From Erinaceus europaeus (lineage: Eukaryota > Chordata > Mammalia > Eulipotyphla > Erinaceidae): a stretch of 64,000 nucleotides of DNA. The DNA lies in assembly GCF_950295315.1 (NCBI RefSeq), contig NC_080164.1, positions 108,036,524-108,100,523 of the forward strand, read 5' to 3'. Each line of letters begins with the position of its first letter. The stretch's first letter is position 1. Shown here in pieces: positions 1 through 10,609 of the stretch. Both the position numbers and the translations under genes were made by a program. The notes beneath the pieces were generated by a model. That model was not told where the DNA came from, did not search any database, and was given only the letters and a program-made list of their open reading frames with translations.

Positions 1-676
1 ATACCACTTCACTCCTGTGAGAATATCATACATCAGAAAAGCTAATAGCAACAAATGCTGTCAAAGGAACCCTCCTGCACTGCTGGTGGGAATGTCAATT
101 GGTCCAACCTCTATGGAGAACAGTCTGGAGAACTCTCAGAAGGCTAGAAATGGACCTACCCTATGACCCTGCAATTCCCCTCCTGGGGATATATCCTAAG
201 GAACCCAACACATCCATCCAAAAAGATCTGTGTACACATATGTTCTTGGCAGCACAATTTGTAATAGCCAAAACCTGGAAGCAACCCAGGTGTCCAACAA
301 CAGATGAGTGGCTGAGCAAGTTGTGGTATATATACACAATGGAATACTACTCAGCTGTAAAAAATGGTGACTTCACCGTTTTCAGCCGATCTTGGATGGA
401 CCTTGAAAAAATCATGTTGAGTGAAATAAGTCAGAAACTGAAAGATGAATATGGGATGATCTCACTCTCAGGCTGAAGCTGAAAAACAAGATTAGAAAAG
501 AAAACACAAGTCGAACCTGAAATGGAATTGGAGTATTACACCAAAGTAAAAGACTCTGGGGTGGGTGGGTGGGTGGGGAGAATACAGGTCCATGAAAAAT
601 GATGAATGAAATAGTGGGGGTTGTATTGTTAAATGGGAATCTGGGGAATGTTATGCTTGTAAAAAAAAAAAAAAAA
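1..676 (+). mobile_element. L1 3' end, type I (ORF2 C-terminus plus 3' UTR)
   Basis: This is a 5'-truncated LINE-1 whose left edge is outside the window. An open frame at 99-476 encodes the last ~125 residues of ORF2p, including the IYTMEYYSA motif near the C-terminus of mammalian L1 ORF2, and ends at the usual SLSG-stop. A short 3' UTR with a G-rich stretch near 555-580 follows, and a poly(A) tail lies at about 660-676. Several near-identical copies of this segment occur in the window. It carries no catalytic domain and cannot be functional. Confidence 0.9.
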
Positions 677-1266
677 GAAGAAAGAAGTAGAAACGCAAAG
701 CAGAAATTGACTGAGTTTGGAGTATGGCACCAAAGTAAGAAAGCAGTAGTACACTAGAGTTTGCAGTGAGTACTTCCCTAACACTTCCTCTCCACTATTC
801 CAAGCTTTGGGTCCATGATTGTTCAACAATTTGTTTGGCTTTGTATGTTAACTCTCTTTTCAGCCACCAGGTTCCAGATGCCATCAGGATGCCGGCCAGG
901 CTTCCCTGGATTGAAGACCCCGCCAATGTGTCCTGGAGCTCAGCTTCCCCCGAGACACACCCTACTAGGGAAAGAGAGAGGCAGACTGGGAGTATGGACC
1001 GACCAGTCAACGCCCATGTTCAGCGAGGAAGCAATTACAGAAGCCAGACCTTCTACCTTCTGCAACCCTCAATGACCCTGGGTCCATGCTCCCAGAGGGA
1101 TAGAGAATGGGAAAGCTACTGGGGAGGGGATGGGATATGGAGATTGGGCGGTGGGAATTGTGTGGAGTTGTACCCCTCCTACCCTATGGTTTTGTTAATT
1201 AATCCTTTCTTAAATAAAAAAAAATTAAAAAAATTAAAAATTAAAAATAATAAAAAAAAGAAAAGG
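677..1266 (+). mobile_element. L1 type II 3' UTR with poly(A) tail, internally deleted
   Basis: Positions 677-740 match the start of the type II L1 3' UTR seen after ORF2 at 34131-34195. The copy then jumps, at about 744, into the distal part of the same UTR (compare 54070-54110 antisense and 35040-35480 sense). It ends with the recurring GGTGGGAATTGTGTGG segment and an A-rich tail at about 1215-1266. The long open frames here (766-1269 and others) are incidental, because the repeat has no conserved frame. Confidence 0.8.
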
Positions 1267-1961
1267 TAACAACAACAAGTGCTGGAGAGGGTGTGGGGTC
1301 AAAGGAACCCTCCTGTACTGCTGGTAGGATTGTAAATTGGTCCAACCCCTGTGTAGAACAGTCTCGAGAACTCTCAGAAGCCTGGAAATGGACTTATCCT
1401 ATGATCCTGCAATTCCTCTCTTGAGGATATATCCTAAGGAACCCAACACACCCATCCAAAAAGATCTGTGTACACATATATTCTTAACAGCACAATTTGT
1501 AATAGCCAAAACCTGGAAGCAACCCAGGTGTCCAACAATAGATGAGTGGCTGAGCAAGTTGTGGTATATATACACAATGGAATACTACTCAGCTATAAAA
1601 AATGGTGACTTCACTGTTTTCAGCCAATCTTGGATGGACCTTGAAAAATTCGTGGTAAGTGAAATAAGTCAGAAACAGAAGGATGAATATGGGATGATCT
1701 CACTCTCAGGCAGAAGTTGAAAAACAAGATCAGAAGAGAAAATACAAGTAGAACCTGAGCTGGAATTGGCGTATTGCACCAAAGTAAAAGACTCTGGGGT
1801 GGGTGGATGGGACGAATACAGATTCAAGAAGGATGACAGAGGACCTAGTGGGGGTTCTATTGTTATATGGGAAACTGGGGAATGTTATGCATGTGCAAAC
1901 TATTGTATTTACTGTTGAATGTAAAACATTAATTCCCCAATAAAGAAATTTGAAAAAAAAA
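1262..1961 (+). mobile_element. L1 3' end, type I
   Basis: A 5'-truncated L1 in which the open frame at 1337-1720 encodes the ORF2p C-terminus. The short 3' UTR runs to the AATAAAGAAATTTG end and a short A tail at about 1950-1961. It is paralogous to the copy at 1-676. Confidence 0.9.
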
Positions 1962-2088
1962 TGCAAGCAATAGTAAACCTAATAATCACAGAAATGAAGA
2001 CAACTATGGAGGAATGGGCTTTGAGAATTAGGAAAACAACAAAGAGAACCTCAAAGAAAATACAAGCTACCTCGAGGTAATTAGAGAA

Positions 2089-2775
2089 ATGAAAGCTGAA
2101 ATAGCTAAGCTAAAAGGCCAAGTAGCAGAACAAGCTAATACTATAACTGAACTGAGGAAAGAAGCTGAGGGGAGGGAAAGCAGATTAACAGAAGTAGAAA
2201 ACAGAATTAGCCAGACAGAGGATGAGCTAGAGAAAACAAAGAAAGAGGTAAAAGAGCTCACAAAGAGATTGAGAGACACTGAAAACAACAGAGACATATT
2301 GAATGATCTCAAAAGAATTAACTTTCATATCATTGGCCTACCAGAGGAAGACAGAGAGGAAGGGGAAGTAAATTTTCTAGAGGAAATAATGGAAAAAAAC
2401 TTCCCAGATCTAAACAACAGAAAGGACATTAAGATTCAAGAGGCCCAGAGAGTCCCAAACAGAATCAACCCAGACTTGAAGACACCAAGACACATCATAG
2501 TTACAATGAAAAGAAGAAAGGATAAAGAAAGGATCCTAAAGACTGTAAGAGAAAAACAAAAAGTCACATACAGGAGAAAACCCATAAGATTATCTGTAGA
2601 CTTCTCCACTCAAACTCTAAAAGCCAGAAGAGAATGGCAAGATATCTATCGAGCCCTGAATGAGAAGGGGTTTCAACCAATGAAAATAGATCCTGCTACT
2701 TTCATTCAAACTAGATGGAGGGATCAAAACCTTCTCAGAAAAATTACAGTTAAAGGAGGCAACCATCACCAGTGA
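2089..2775 (+). pseudogene. L1 ORF1p, 5'-truncated frame
   Basis: This 228-residue frame encodes the RNA-binding protein of L1, which coats L1 RNA as a trimer. Residues 1 to about 75 are a heptad-rich coiled coil (MKAEIAKLKGQVAEQAN and following). The RRM-like domain follows at about 78-150, with NFHIIGLPEE near its start, and then the C-terminal domain with ARREWQDIYRALNEKGFQP. The first ~80 residues expected from the copy at 49837 are out of frame upstream, where a TAA occurs just before 2089. The start used is an internal methionine, so this is a decayed copy rather than a gene. Confidence 0.85.
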
Positions 2776-2867
2776 TGCCCTGAAAGAGGTACTAAAAGAC
2801 CTTTTATAAACAAGAACATCATTATAATACTTGCCATATGTCAGAGCAAATAAAGAATTGTTGAATA

Positions 2868-3465
2868 ATGGCACTACAGTACATTAAATCCATAATATCA
2901 ATAAATGTCAATGGATTAAATTCACCCATTAAAAGGCACCGAGTGGGAGGGTGGATCAGAAAACACAACCCAACCATATGCTGCTTGTAAGAATCCCACC
3001 TGGCCCAACAAGACAAACACAGACTTAAAGTGAAAGGATGGAAAACTATCATACAGGCTAATGGGCCACAAAAAAGGGCAGGAACCACCATTATCATCTC
3101 TGACACCATAGACTTTAAATTAAATAAAATAATAAAAGATAGGCAATGCCATTACATAATGATCAGAAGATCAATCCACCAAGAAGATTCAACAATTATT
3201 AACATCTATGCACCCAATGAGGGACCATCTAAATACATAAAACACCTACTGAAAGATCTACAAAAACACATCAATAGTAATACAATAATAGTGGGAGACT
3301 TCATCACCTCACTCTCACACTTAGATCAATGAAGCAGAGAATCAACAAAGAAACAAAAGAATTAAATGAAGAGATGGGCAGACTAGACCTCCTGGACATT
3401 TTCAGAGTCCTTCACCCCAAAAAACTGGAATACACATTCTTTTCAAATCCATACAGCACATCGTC
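2868..3465 (+). pseudogene. L1 ORF2p endonuclease fragment, broken
   Basis: The frame starts with ATG at 2868 (MALQYIKSIISINVNGLNSP), which is the N-terminus of the apurinic/apyrimidinic-type endonuclease domain that nicks target DNA. A TAA interrupts the conserved CLQETHL region at about 2988. The frame then reopens (3030-3332) and shifts at about 3325 before the segment containing LDIFRVLHPKKLEYTFFS. Coding sequence ends at the microsatellite, so the rest of the endonuclease and all of the reverse transcriptase are missing. Confidence 0.85.
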
Positions 3466-3615
3466 AAGGGAAGGGAAGGGAAGGGAAGGGAAGGGAAGGG
3501 AAGGGAAGGGAAGGGAAGGGAAGGGAAGGGAAGGGAAGGGAAGGGAAGGGAAGGGAAGGAGAAGGGAGGGTAAGGGAGGGGAGGAAACAGGAGGGGAAGA
3601 AGAGAAGGGAGGGGC
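3466..3615 (+). repeat. (AAGGG)n microsatellite
   Basis: The array is nearly perfect from 3466 to about 3558 (around 18 units) and decays to impure purine-rich sequence by 3615. It directly abuts L1 ORF2 coding sequence on the left and makes a spurious repetitive frame on each strand. Confidence 0.95.
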
Positions 3616-3929
3616 TTTCTGAATCATGTGGACTAAGAGGAAGGATATTTGGGAATGCCAGTTTCTACCTGACAGCAGGAATAAGTTCAAACACATAGAA
3701 CAGATATGGCAAATGGGTTCTCATCACCTACTGTGTTCAAATCTCACTGAGCAACTGCCAGAGACTGTCTGAGAAGTCATATTGAGAAGAGTTTGTAGGG
3801 TCAGTTTAGGCTCAGCAAGAAGGAGGGGTGTGATTTTGAAACATTCTATTTTTCCTAAAAAGTGAGGAGTGCTGAGATGTGTCATCTTCCTACCAAGTAA
3901 TATTCTTGTTGCTGTCCTCTTCAAACAAT
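3616..3929. other. Unassigned single-copy-looking sequence
   Basis: No convincing frame, RNA gene or repeat is recognised between the (AAGGG)n array and the (TTCTA)n array. Confidence 0.5.
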
Positions 3930-4389
3930 TTCTATTCTATTCTATTCTATTCTATTCTATTCTATTCTATTCTATTCTGTTCTGTTCTGTTCTGTTCTGT
4001 TCTGTTCTGTTCTGTTCTGTTCTGTTCTGTTCTGTTCTGTTCTATATTCTATTCTCTCCCTCTCTGTCTCTCTTTTTTTTGCCTCCAAGGTTATTGCTGG
4101 GACTTGGTGCCTGCACTACAAATCCACTACTCCTGGAGGCCATTTTTTCCCTTTTTGTTGCCATTGATTATCTGTCATTGTTGCTGGATAGGACAGAGAG
4201 AAATGGAGAGAGGAGGGGAAGACAGAGAGGGAGAGAGAAAGATAGACATCTATAGACCTGCTTCACTGCTTGTGAAGTGACCCCCTGCAGGTGGGCACCC
4301 CGGGCTGGAACCAGGATCCTTACGCAGGTCCTTGCTGTGCTACTGCCCAGCCCCTATTCTGCCCTGTCCTGTCCTATCCTATCCTATTT
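3930..4389 (+). repeat. (TTCTA)n/(TTCTG)n pentanucleotide array split by a SINE
   Basis: TTCTA units occupy about 3930-3974 and TTCTG units about 3975-4040, followed by impure repeats. After the SINE at 4073-4354, related pentamers (CCTGT, CCTAT) continue to about 4389. The SINE therefore seems to have landed in a pre-existing array. Confidence 0.85.
4073..4354 (-). mobile_element. tRNA-derived SINE (type A), near full length
   Basis: Read on the minus strand, the tRNA-like head is at the right end (GGGCTGGGCAGTAGCACAGC). A CTGCAGG-containing linker and a pyrimidine-rich body follow. The 3' tail module at about 4081-4145 (antisense of GGCCTCCAGGAG...CCTGGAGGC) ends in poly(A), seen as T's at 4073-4080. 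The same architecture recurs throughout the window. Confidence 0.9.
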
Positions 4390-4649
4390 TTTTTCATGTC
4401 TACTTTTTAAAAATTTCTTTATTAGGGAATTAATGTTTTACATTCATCATGTCTACTTTTTTACTCCAATACTTTGCTGTGTTTTAATATGGCTTTACAG
4501 TGTGGTTTGAACTCAGGTCATGTGCTACCTGAATTGTTCCCCCCCCTCAGGATTACTTTGACTGATTTTATGCAAATTTTGTAATGTTTGTGCCTATTTC
4601 CTTGAAGAATGGCTTTGGAATTTTTTTAAGTTTTTAATTTTGATGACAT

Positions 4650-4856
4650 CAAATTTAAAAATTTTTTCCAGTTATCTTTATTTGTTGGATAGAGAGGGGA
4701 GGAGTGATAGAAAAAGAGAGAGACAGAGAGACACCTGCATCCCTTCTTAGCACTCGCAAAGCTTGGCCCCTGCGGGTAGAGACTAGGGGCTCACAGGTCC
4801 TTGTGTACTGTAACTTGAGCACTCAAACAGGTGTGCCACCACCCACTCCCTGTCAT
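4650..4856 (-). mobile_element. tRNA-derived SINE, antisense
   Basis: The antisense body carries AGAGAG-rich sequence, a degraded CTGCGGG linker and the head complement near 4820-4856 (CCACCACCCACTCCC). The 3' tail module is missing. Confidence 0.7.
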
Positions 4857-5747
4857 TGGAATTTTGATAGAGACTTCACTGAATCTCTAAATTGCTTTGG
4901 GTAGTAAGGTCATTAAGCCCTTGTTAATTCTTTCAATCCAGAAACACATAATATCTTTCTCTTTTGTGTCTCCTTCTTCTTTATTTTATTTTTTACTTAT
5001 CTCTACACTCTGCTGATTGATTTCTTCAAAATATTCTTCTTCTTTTCTCAAAAAATTCTTTTTAGTGTGGTCTTTAGGGTTTTCTGTGTATATCATCATG
5101 TCATCTGTAAATACCAGTACTTGTAGTGCTCTTCCAGTTTGGATTTCCTTGCTTGTTTTTACCTAATTGTTCAGGTTAGGACTTCTAGTACTGTGTTAAA
5201 TGATAGGGTTGAATTTAGACATTCCTGTTTTATACCTAACCACAGGAAAAAACTTCCAATTTTTCATCACTGATTATATTAGTTGTTTGTGTCATATGTG
5301 ATGTTTACCATGTTGAGACTTGTTTCTTCTACCTACATTTCATTGAAATATTTTTTTCTGCAAACAGATATGAGTCTGGTGAGATCATTTCTTTTTATTT
5401 ATTTAAATGACTGTGGTTTCTAGCCTTTTGTTGAGGATAATATAGAATATTATATTATATCTGCAGACAGTTAACCACCCTACCTACATTCCTAACATAA
5501 ATCCCCTTGATCATGGAATATAATTCTTTTTCAGTGGATTATTGAATTTAATTTGAAAAGATTTTGTGATAATTTTTACTTTTATGTTCACCCTGGGGTT
5601 ATTGATTTTCTCTGTCTTTCTGTTTCCTTCCTTCCTTTCTTCTTCTTCTTTTTTTTTTTTTTCCCCTTTGGTGTCCTTCTCTGCTTTTGATATCAAGGCA
5701 CTGTTACCCTCATGTAATGTTTCTTCAAGCACAGGCTCTTCTTCAGT

Positions 5748-5933
5748 TTTAGTTTGCTTTTTTTTTTTTTTAGAAACAGTGAAAATTCCAGAGAGAGGAA
5801 GAAGAGAGAGAGAGAGCCAGAGAGACCCCTGCAACACTACTTCACTTCCCCTCTGAAGGTGAGGACAAACTTGAGTCCTTGCACACAGAAATGTTTGCAC
5901 CCTACCAAGTGTACCCAGGCCCTTTTTCAGTTT
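5748..5933 (-). mobile_element. tRNA-derived SINE, antisense, degraded
   Basis: The T-run at about 5758-5771 represents poly(A). An AGAGAG-rich body and the complement of the SINE head, ending near 5933 (CCAGGCCC), follow. Confidence 0.65.
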
Positions 5934-6112
5934 TTTGGAAGGGTTTGAGAATAATAGGTGATATTTGAAAGTTTAAGAGAATTTGCCATTGAAAACATGT
6001 ATCCTAAACTTCAGTTTTAGGGAGACATAATTATTGCTTCCATTTTTTGTGTATATAACTAGTTTGTTCAGTTCTCTAACAATAGTTTTCTTTCAATAAA
6101 TGATATTTTCTT

Positions 6113-7042
6113 TTTTTCTTCTTCTTTTTTAATCTTTTATTTATAAAAATAAAACATTGACAAAACCATAGGATAAGAGGGGTACAACTCCACACAACTC
6201 CCACCACCAGAACTCCGTATCCCATCCCCTCCTTTGATAGCTTTCCTATTCTTTAACCCTTTGGGAGTATGGACCCAAGGTCATTGTGGGATGCAGAAGA
6301 TTGAAGGTCTGGCTACTGTAATTGCTTCCCCGATGAACAGGGGTGTTGACAGATAGATCCATACTCCCAACTTGTCTCTCTCTTTCCCTAGTGGGGAAGG
6401 GCTCTGGGGAAGCGGAGCTCCAAGGCACATTGGTGGGGTTGTCTGTCCAGGAAAGTCTGGTTGCATCCTGCTAGCATCTGGAACCTGGTGGCTGAAAAGT
6501 GAGTTAACATACAAAGCCAAACAAATTGTTGAACAATCATGGACCTAAAGGCTGTAATAGTGCAGATGAAGAGTTGGAGGGTCCTCCATTTTGTAGATAG
6601 CTAGTAGGCATATTTTAGTTATATTTCTAAGGACCTGTAGCTATACTAATGGGTTTTTTTGGTTGTTTTTTTTTTTTTTTTTTTTTTGCCTGAAATCTGA
6701 TATGCAGGTGGATCCAAGTTATTATCTGGGGAGATGATGTCATGGCTGGGAAAAGGACCAGAAAGCTGGATCAGGGAAGAGAGTAGCTCCCTAATATGGG
6801 AAAGTGGTATAAGTATTGTTGACTGTAAACCCCAGCAATCTGATGTGATCTGGGGCCCATATTTAGCTTAGGAAACTGTGTGACCTCTGCATCCCTCTAG
6901 ATCTGAGCTCACATTCTGTGGTCATGAGTAGGAACATTCCTTGCTGCCCCAGTATCGACCTATCTTCCTCAGGTGGAGCAAAGAGTATGTTGTCCATCCT
7001 CCCTTCAGAGGATGGAACATTCTCTACCATTGTTGATCCAAG
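6113..7042 (-). mobile_element. Type II L1 3'-UTR insertion with 18-bp TSD
   Basis: A 930-bp antisense insertion made only of distal L1 3' UTR, with poly(A) visible as T-rich sequence at its left end. It is flanked by the perfect duplication AATAAATGATATTTTCTT at 6095-6112 and 7043-7060. That proves target-primed retroposition as a unit, and it sets the right edge of a 5'-truncated copy. An internal T-rich tract lies at about 6660-6686. Confidence 0.9.
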
Positions 7043-7060
7043 AATAAATGATATTTTCTT

Positions 7061-7960
7061 AAAATGCAAACGTCTCTAAGATACTTGGAGTTATTCTATT
7101 AGTCAGTCCTCGCTTAGTGGTACCTATTTAAGTGATGTAATTTTTAGGCGACATTCATGAACTATGGAAGTGAAATGGAACTTGACTGTGGGCAAACAGA
7201 GCAGAAAAATAATTTGGGAGTGGGGGCACTAAGAAGATGCCCAGAAATGTCAGATTCTTCTGTGAGTTTTCTGACTTTCTAGATTACCAGTGTCTCATCT
7301 AGGTCACAGATGAAAATGTCAGACTGAATCAGGCCTTAACTTGACACCTGCTAAACATTATTTATGTCTCCAGATTGACATCAAACCACTTGCAACCATT
7401 CTATTTATAAGCTTCTTGAGTCCTCTCCTGAGCTTCCAGATATAAAGCATAGTACTGACCTCAGCACTTAGCTGATGGGTTTGCATGAAAATATGGCTTT
7501 GAGTGAGCCTAGGACTTGTCTTACAATGACTCTGGACACTTATGTCTGGAATCCTGGGGCAGTGCAAATCTTAAAAGACAAACATGGAAGAGACTCATCT
7601 TTAGCTCACCATAGTTAGTTGGATAAATTTGTACAAATAATTTAATCTCACTGTATCTTAGAACATTAATGTTAGCTCAGATTAGCATTTAGGAAGCTGT
7701 GGACTTCAAACTCCAGAGGGTCCTCTGTATTGCCTAGGGTCTACAAATACATACATAATGTAGAATTATCTAACAGAGCATTTTTATCACATGTGAGAGG
7801 TTGAGGTGCTGTGATACTCCAAAAAGGACTTTTCCAAAGGATGAGAAACACTGACAAATTATAGATAAACTTTAACACCTCTCTCTCAATTATTGGCTGA
7901 AAGATTGCTCTTCAATATTTAATAAGAGTAAAACAATGATCCATTCAAAGAGAAGAAAAT
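7061..7960. other. Unassigned sequence
   Basis: This roughly 900-bp AT-rich stretch has no recognisable repeat, RNA gene or convincing frame. The short frames on either strand are not supported by any motif. Confidence 0.5.
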
Positions 7961-7963
7961 AAG

Positions 7964-8126
7964 GGTGGGAGAAGATAGCATAATGGTTATGCAAACAGTC
8001 TCTCATTCCTAAGGCTCCTAAGCTCCAGGCTCAGTCTCCACCAGCCAGAGCTTAGCAGTCCTCTGACAAAAATAAATAAATAAATAAATAAATAAATAAA
8101 TATAAAAAATAAAAAATAAATAAATG
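7964..8126 (+). mobile_element. SINE type B (second tRNA-like family)
   Basis: The head AGATAGCATAATGGTTATGC resembles a tRNA 5' half with a Pol III A-box (TAGCATAATGG). CCAGAGCTTAGCAGTCCTCTG and an (AAAT)n tail at about 8070-8100 follow. Related copies are at 20815, 48205 and, antisense, 20490 and 56390. Confidence 0.8.
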
Positions 8127-8515
8127 AAGAAATCACCCTGAAACAAAAGCCACAATTCAACTCTAATTTAGTCAAGAAAAAAAAGTCAGTCAAGAAGTTC
8201 TAAATCAATGAATTTTTTCAGGAATATCTCTTTGCTTACTTCACATAAACTTTACCTGTATGAAAAACTCAACTATAAAATGAAAAATAATAAGATATAT
8301 ATGTTAAATAAGGAGGGGAGAATAGTCAACTGATTTCCTTCACAACATATGGTAGCTTCTTAGTTGATATAGGAGTTAAATGCTATATTTTGATTGGGCT
8401 TATTTTCATCAAATTGGAGCCATAAATGATTTAGATTTTTGGTCTCTTCCCATAGTAATAATGTATTACTAGGAATTTGTGTTCATTAAAATGTTGCCTT
8501 TAAAAAAATGTGGCC
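8127..8515. other. Unassigned AT-rich sequence
   Basis: No supported feature is seen between the SINE and the L1-like fragment. Confidence 0.5.
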
Positions 8516-8756
8516 TTTTCAAAGGATGGAACTGGGTGCAATCATGCTGAGTGAAATAAGTGAAGAGGTTAAGGACAACTACCAGAGGGCAGATAGCTAA
8601 TAGCTAACACAAATGGACTTTAAAAAAATATTAGTAGTAATCAAATATCTCTTAGACTCTGAAAAATGGGCTATTAGGGTTAGGTACAAAGAAGGACTTT
8701 GGGGGTGGATGCATTGAGTTACACACAAACATTTAGGTGTGAAATTATATCCTGAG
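8516..8756 (+). mobile_element. Old L1 3'-end fragment
   Basis: GGATGGAACTGGGTGCAATC followed by ATGCTGAGTGAAATAAGTGA matches the C-terminal ORF2 segment of L1 (compare GGACCTTGAAAAAATCATGTTGAGTGAAATAAGTC at 399-432). The remainder is a diverged 3' UTR. Confidence 0.6.
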
Positions 8757-8871
8757 GGGCCAGGTGATGGGCACCTGGTTAAATGCACAAGTTATAGTGC
8801 ACAAAAACCCAGGTTCAAGCCCCTAGTCCCAACCAGCAGGGAGAAAGCTGTGTGAGTAGTGAAGCAGTGCT

Positions 8872-8907
<36 letters not shown>

Positions 8908-8957
8908 TCCCTCTTGATTTTTGACTGTCTCTATCCAATAAATATAATAAAAAATAA
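8757..8957 (+). mobile_element. tRNA-derived SINE (type A), short form
   Basis: The head GGGGCCAGGTGATGGGCACC is followed by a B-box region (GGTTCAAGCCC) and an AGGGAGAAAGC linker. A (TC)n run at 8878-8903 precedes the CCAATAAATA tail. Diverged duplications (GAAATTATATCCTGAG on the left, GAAACTATATTCTGAA on the right) look like the TSD. Confidence 0.85.
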
Positions 8958-8973
8958 GAAACTATATTCTGAA

Positions 8974-9535
8974 ATCTTATAATTTTGTAAAACTCTGTTA
9001 TTGACTAACAATAAAAACTTGAAAAAAATGATGCCCATCAGCTGATAAATCTTATTACAAGTCAGGGGGAGTCTATATCAGTTACTTTTGTAAGAGGACA
9101 TTTGACTTTTCCCAGAATGGAATGGTGGAGGTTTGCTGTCAGCTCCCATGAGCGATGGAATCTTGGCTCTCTGCAGAGACTCTTTTAATAGTGCTAGATG
9201 TTTCATCTATGATGTCAAAATGCATAGGACATCCAAGCTCAGAATGCCCGTTACGTACTCAGTAGGGCACCAAGAGACATTGCTCAAGTCATACTGACAA
9301 GCTGAAGATGAGCTTGAAGTCTTGGAGAGATTGAAGTCCCTCTGCTGTTTCAAAGACTTTGACCTTGGTGGCTCTTTACAAGAAGGGTGAAGAGCTGGGT
9401 GTGTGGTGGGGGCTACAGACAAACTCTTGTCATGTGTATTTATTGAGGAACAATGGTGTTTCTGACTTGCATGCTGAAAGATATGTATTTTCCATTTCTA
9501 AGAATTGCTGAAGTAAAGAAATCTAGCAATGAAAA
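8974..9535. other. Unassigned sequence
   Basis: No repeat is recognised. A minus-strand frame of 71 codons at 9207-9422 has no motif that I know and is not supported as a gene. Confidence 0.45.
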
Positions 9536-9539
9536 AACT

Positions 9540-10394
9540 TTCCATCCTAAACTCTGACATCATTTCCCCAGACAACACTATTAGCCCACTTGCATGTTAG
9601 CTATCAGGATCAGGCAAAACTTACTAAAGTCATGGGCCCCTTGGAACATACCTAAAATAGACTTTGTAGCTTCTTCCAACATGAGAGATCCCTAATTTCA
9701 TCTGCTCTGTTTCAACCTGTTTATTATACAATTAATCTTGCTTTATGTGTTACCATCTTTCAGCCACCAAGTTGCAGATGTTACCATGATGAGATCCTGA
9801 CTTCACTAAGCAGACAGCCTTACCAGTGTATCCTGGAACCTCGCCTTTCCAGAGTTCTACCTCACTAGGGAAAGATAAAAATAGGCTGGGGGGAGTCGGG
9901 CTGTAGTGCAGCGGGCTAAGCGCAGGTGGCGCAAAGCACAAGGACCGGCATAAGGGTCCCGGTTCGAACCCCGGCTCCCCACCTGCAGGGGAGTCGCTTC
10001 ACAGGCGGTGAAGCAGGTCTGCAGGTGTCTATCTTTCTCTCCTCCTCTCTGTCTTCCCCTCCCTCTCTCCATTTCTCTCTGTCCTATCCAACAACAACAA
10101 CAATAATAACTATAACAATAAAACAACAAGGGCAACAAAAAGGAATAAATAAATAAAATAAATATAAAAAAATTAAAAAAAAATAGGCTGGGGATATGGA
10201 CCAACCTGTCAATGCCCATGCCCAGTGGAGAAACAATTACAGAAGTCAGAACTCCCACCTTCTGCACCCCAAAAGGATTTTTCGTCCATACTCCCAGTGG
10301 GATTAAAAATAAGGAAGCTTCCAATGAAGGGGATGGGACACCAAACTGTTATCTTACAACCTTGTTAATCATTATTAAATCACTAATAATAAAA
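9540..10394 (+). mobile_element. Old L1 3'-UTR retroposon with nested SINE
   Basis: This diverged relative of the type II L1 3' UTR shares the CATCATTTCCCCAGACAACA-like segment, the CAGCCACCAAGTTGCAGATG region and the GTCAATGCCCATG segment. It ends with an AATAATAAAAAAG tail. A SINE interrupts it at 9892-10178. Confidence 0.75.
9892..10178 (+). mobile_element. tRNA-derived SINE (type A), well preserved head
   Basis: The best preserved head in the window. An A-box-like TAGTGCAGCGGG lies near 9904 and a perfect B-box-like GGTTCGAACCC near 9961, both internal Pol III promoter elements. A CTGCAGG linker, a (TC)-rich body and a CAACAACAACAATAATAAC tail region follow. The 15-bp duplication AAAAATAGGCTGGGG at 9877-9891 and 10179-10193 flanks it. 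Well-kept promoter boxes suggest a relatively young insertion. Confidence 0.93.
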
Positions 10395-10399
10395 AAGTA

Positions 10400-10605
10400 G
10401 AAATTTGGTGAGGTGGTAGATAAAGACAAAATTTTTCTACCTTTAGACGCTAGATATTATGCTGTAGGTATGGGGTTTACAGGAAAAAGTGTATGAACTT
10501 TCTTAGACAAAGAGTCATAATTGATGATCAACTAAACTTGGTATATTTTGTATGTCTGTAGTGCTGTTTTTGAAAGGTATGATGTTGATTAATTCAAAGG
10601 TACTT
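10400..10605. other. Unassigned sequence
   Basis: AT-rich sequence with no supported feature. Confidence 0.4.
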
Positions 10606-10609
10606 TGAA

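Larger units (their letters stand above)
1962..3465 (+). mobile_element. L1 internal segment: ORF1 and 5' part of ORF2
   Basis: An L1 fragment containing most of ORF1 and the endonuclease part of ORF2, with neither a 5' UTR nor a 3' end. ORF2 begins about 90 bp after ORF1, as in other mammalian L1s. The copy stops abruptly at an (AAGGG)n array at 3466. Confidence 0.9.
4400..6094 (-). mobile_element. Ancient, decayed L1 ORF2 (antisense) with nested insertions
   Basis: A short L1 3'-end scrap lies at 4405-4455. From about 4460 the sequence looks like a heavily decayed antisense L1 reverse-transcriptase region. Phrases such as ATAAATCCCCTTGATCATGG at about 5500 correspond to the antisense RT core of mammalian L1s. 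It is interrupted by SINEs at 4650-4856 and 5748-5933 and by a younger L1 end at 6113-7042. No frame survives. Confidence 0.6.

Noticed and set aside
766..1269. 167-codon frame on the plus strand
   Set aside because: It lies in L1 3'-UTR sequence, and the other copies of the same repeat do not conserve this frame.
3412..3696. Pro/Leu/Ser-rich repetitive protein on the minus strand
   Set aside because: It is a translation of the (AAGGG)n array and is open in several frames.
8053..8126. CRISPR-like or regulatory short tandem repeats
   Set aside because: They are the (AAAT)n tail of a SINE; no spacers are present.
9207..9422. Host coding exon on the minus strand
   Set aside because: Ser-rich short frame without motifs, start context or exon boundaries that I can defend.
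9892..9970. Genuine tRNA gene (A and B boxes present)
   Set aside because: It is the head of a repeated SINE with TSD, linker and tail; the cloverleaf is not kept.
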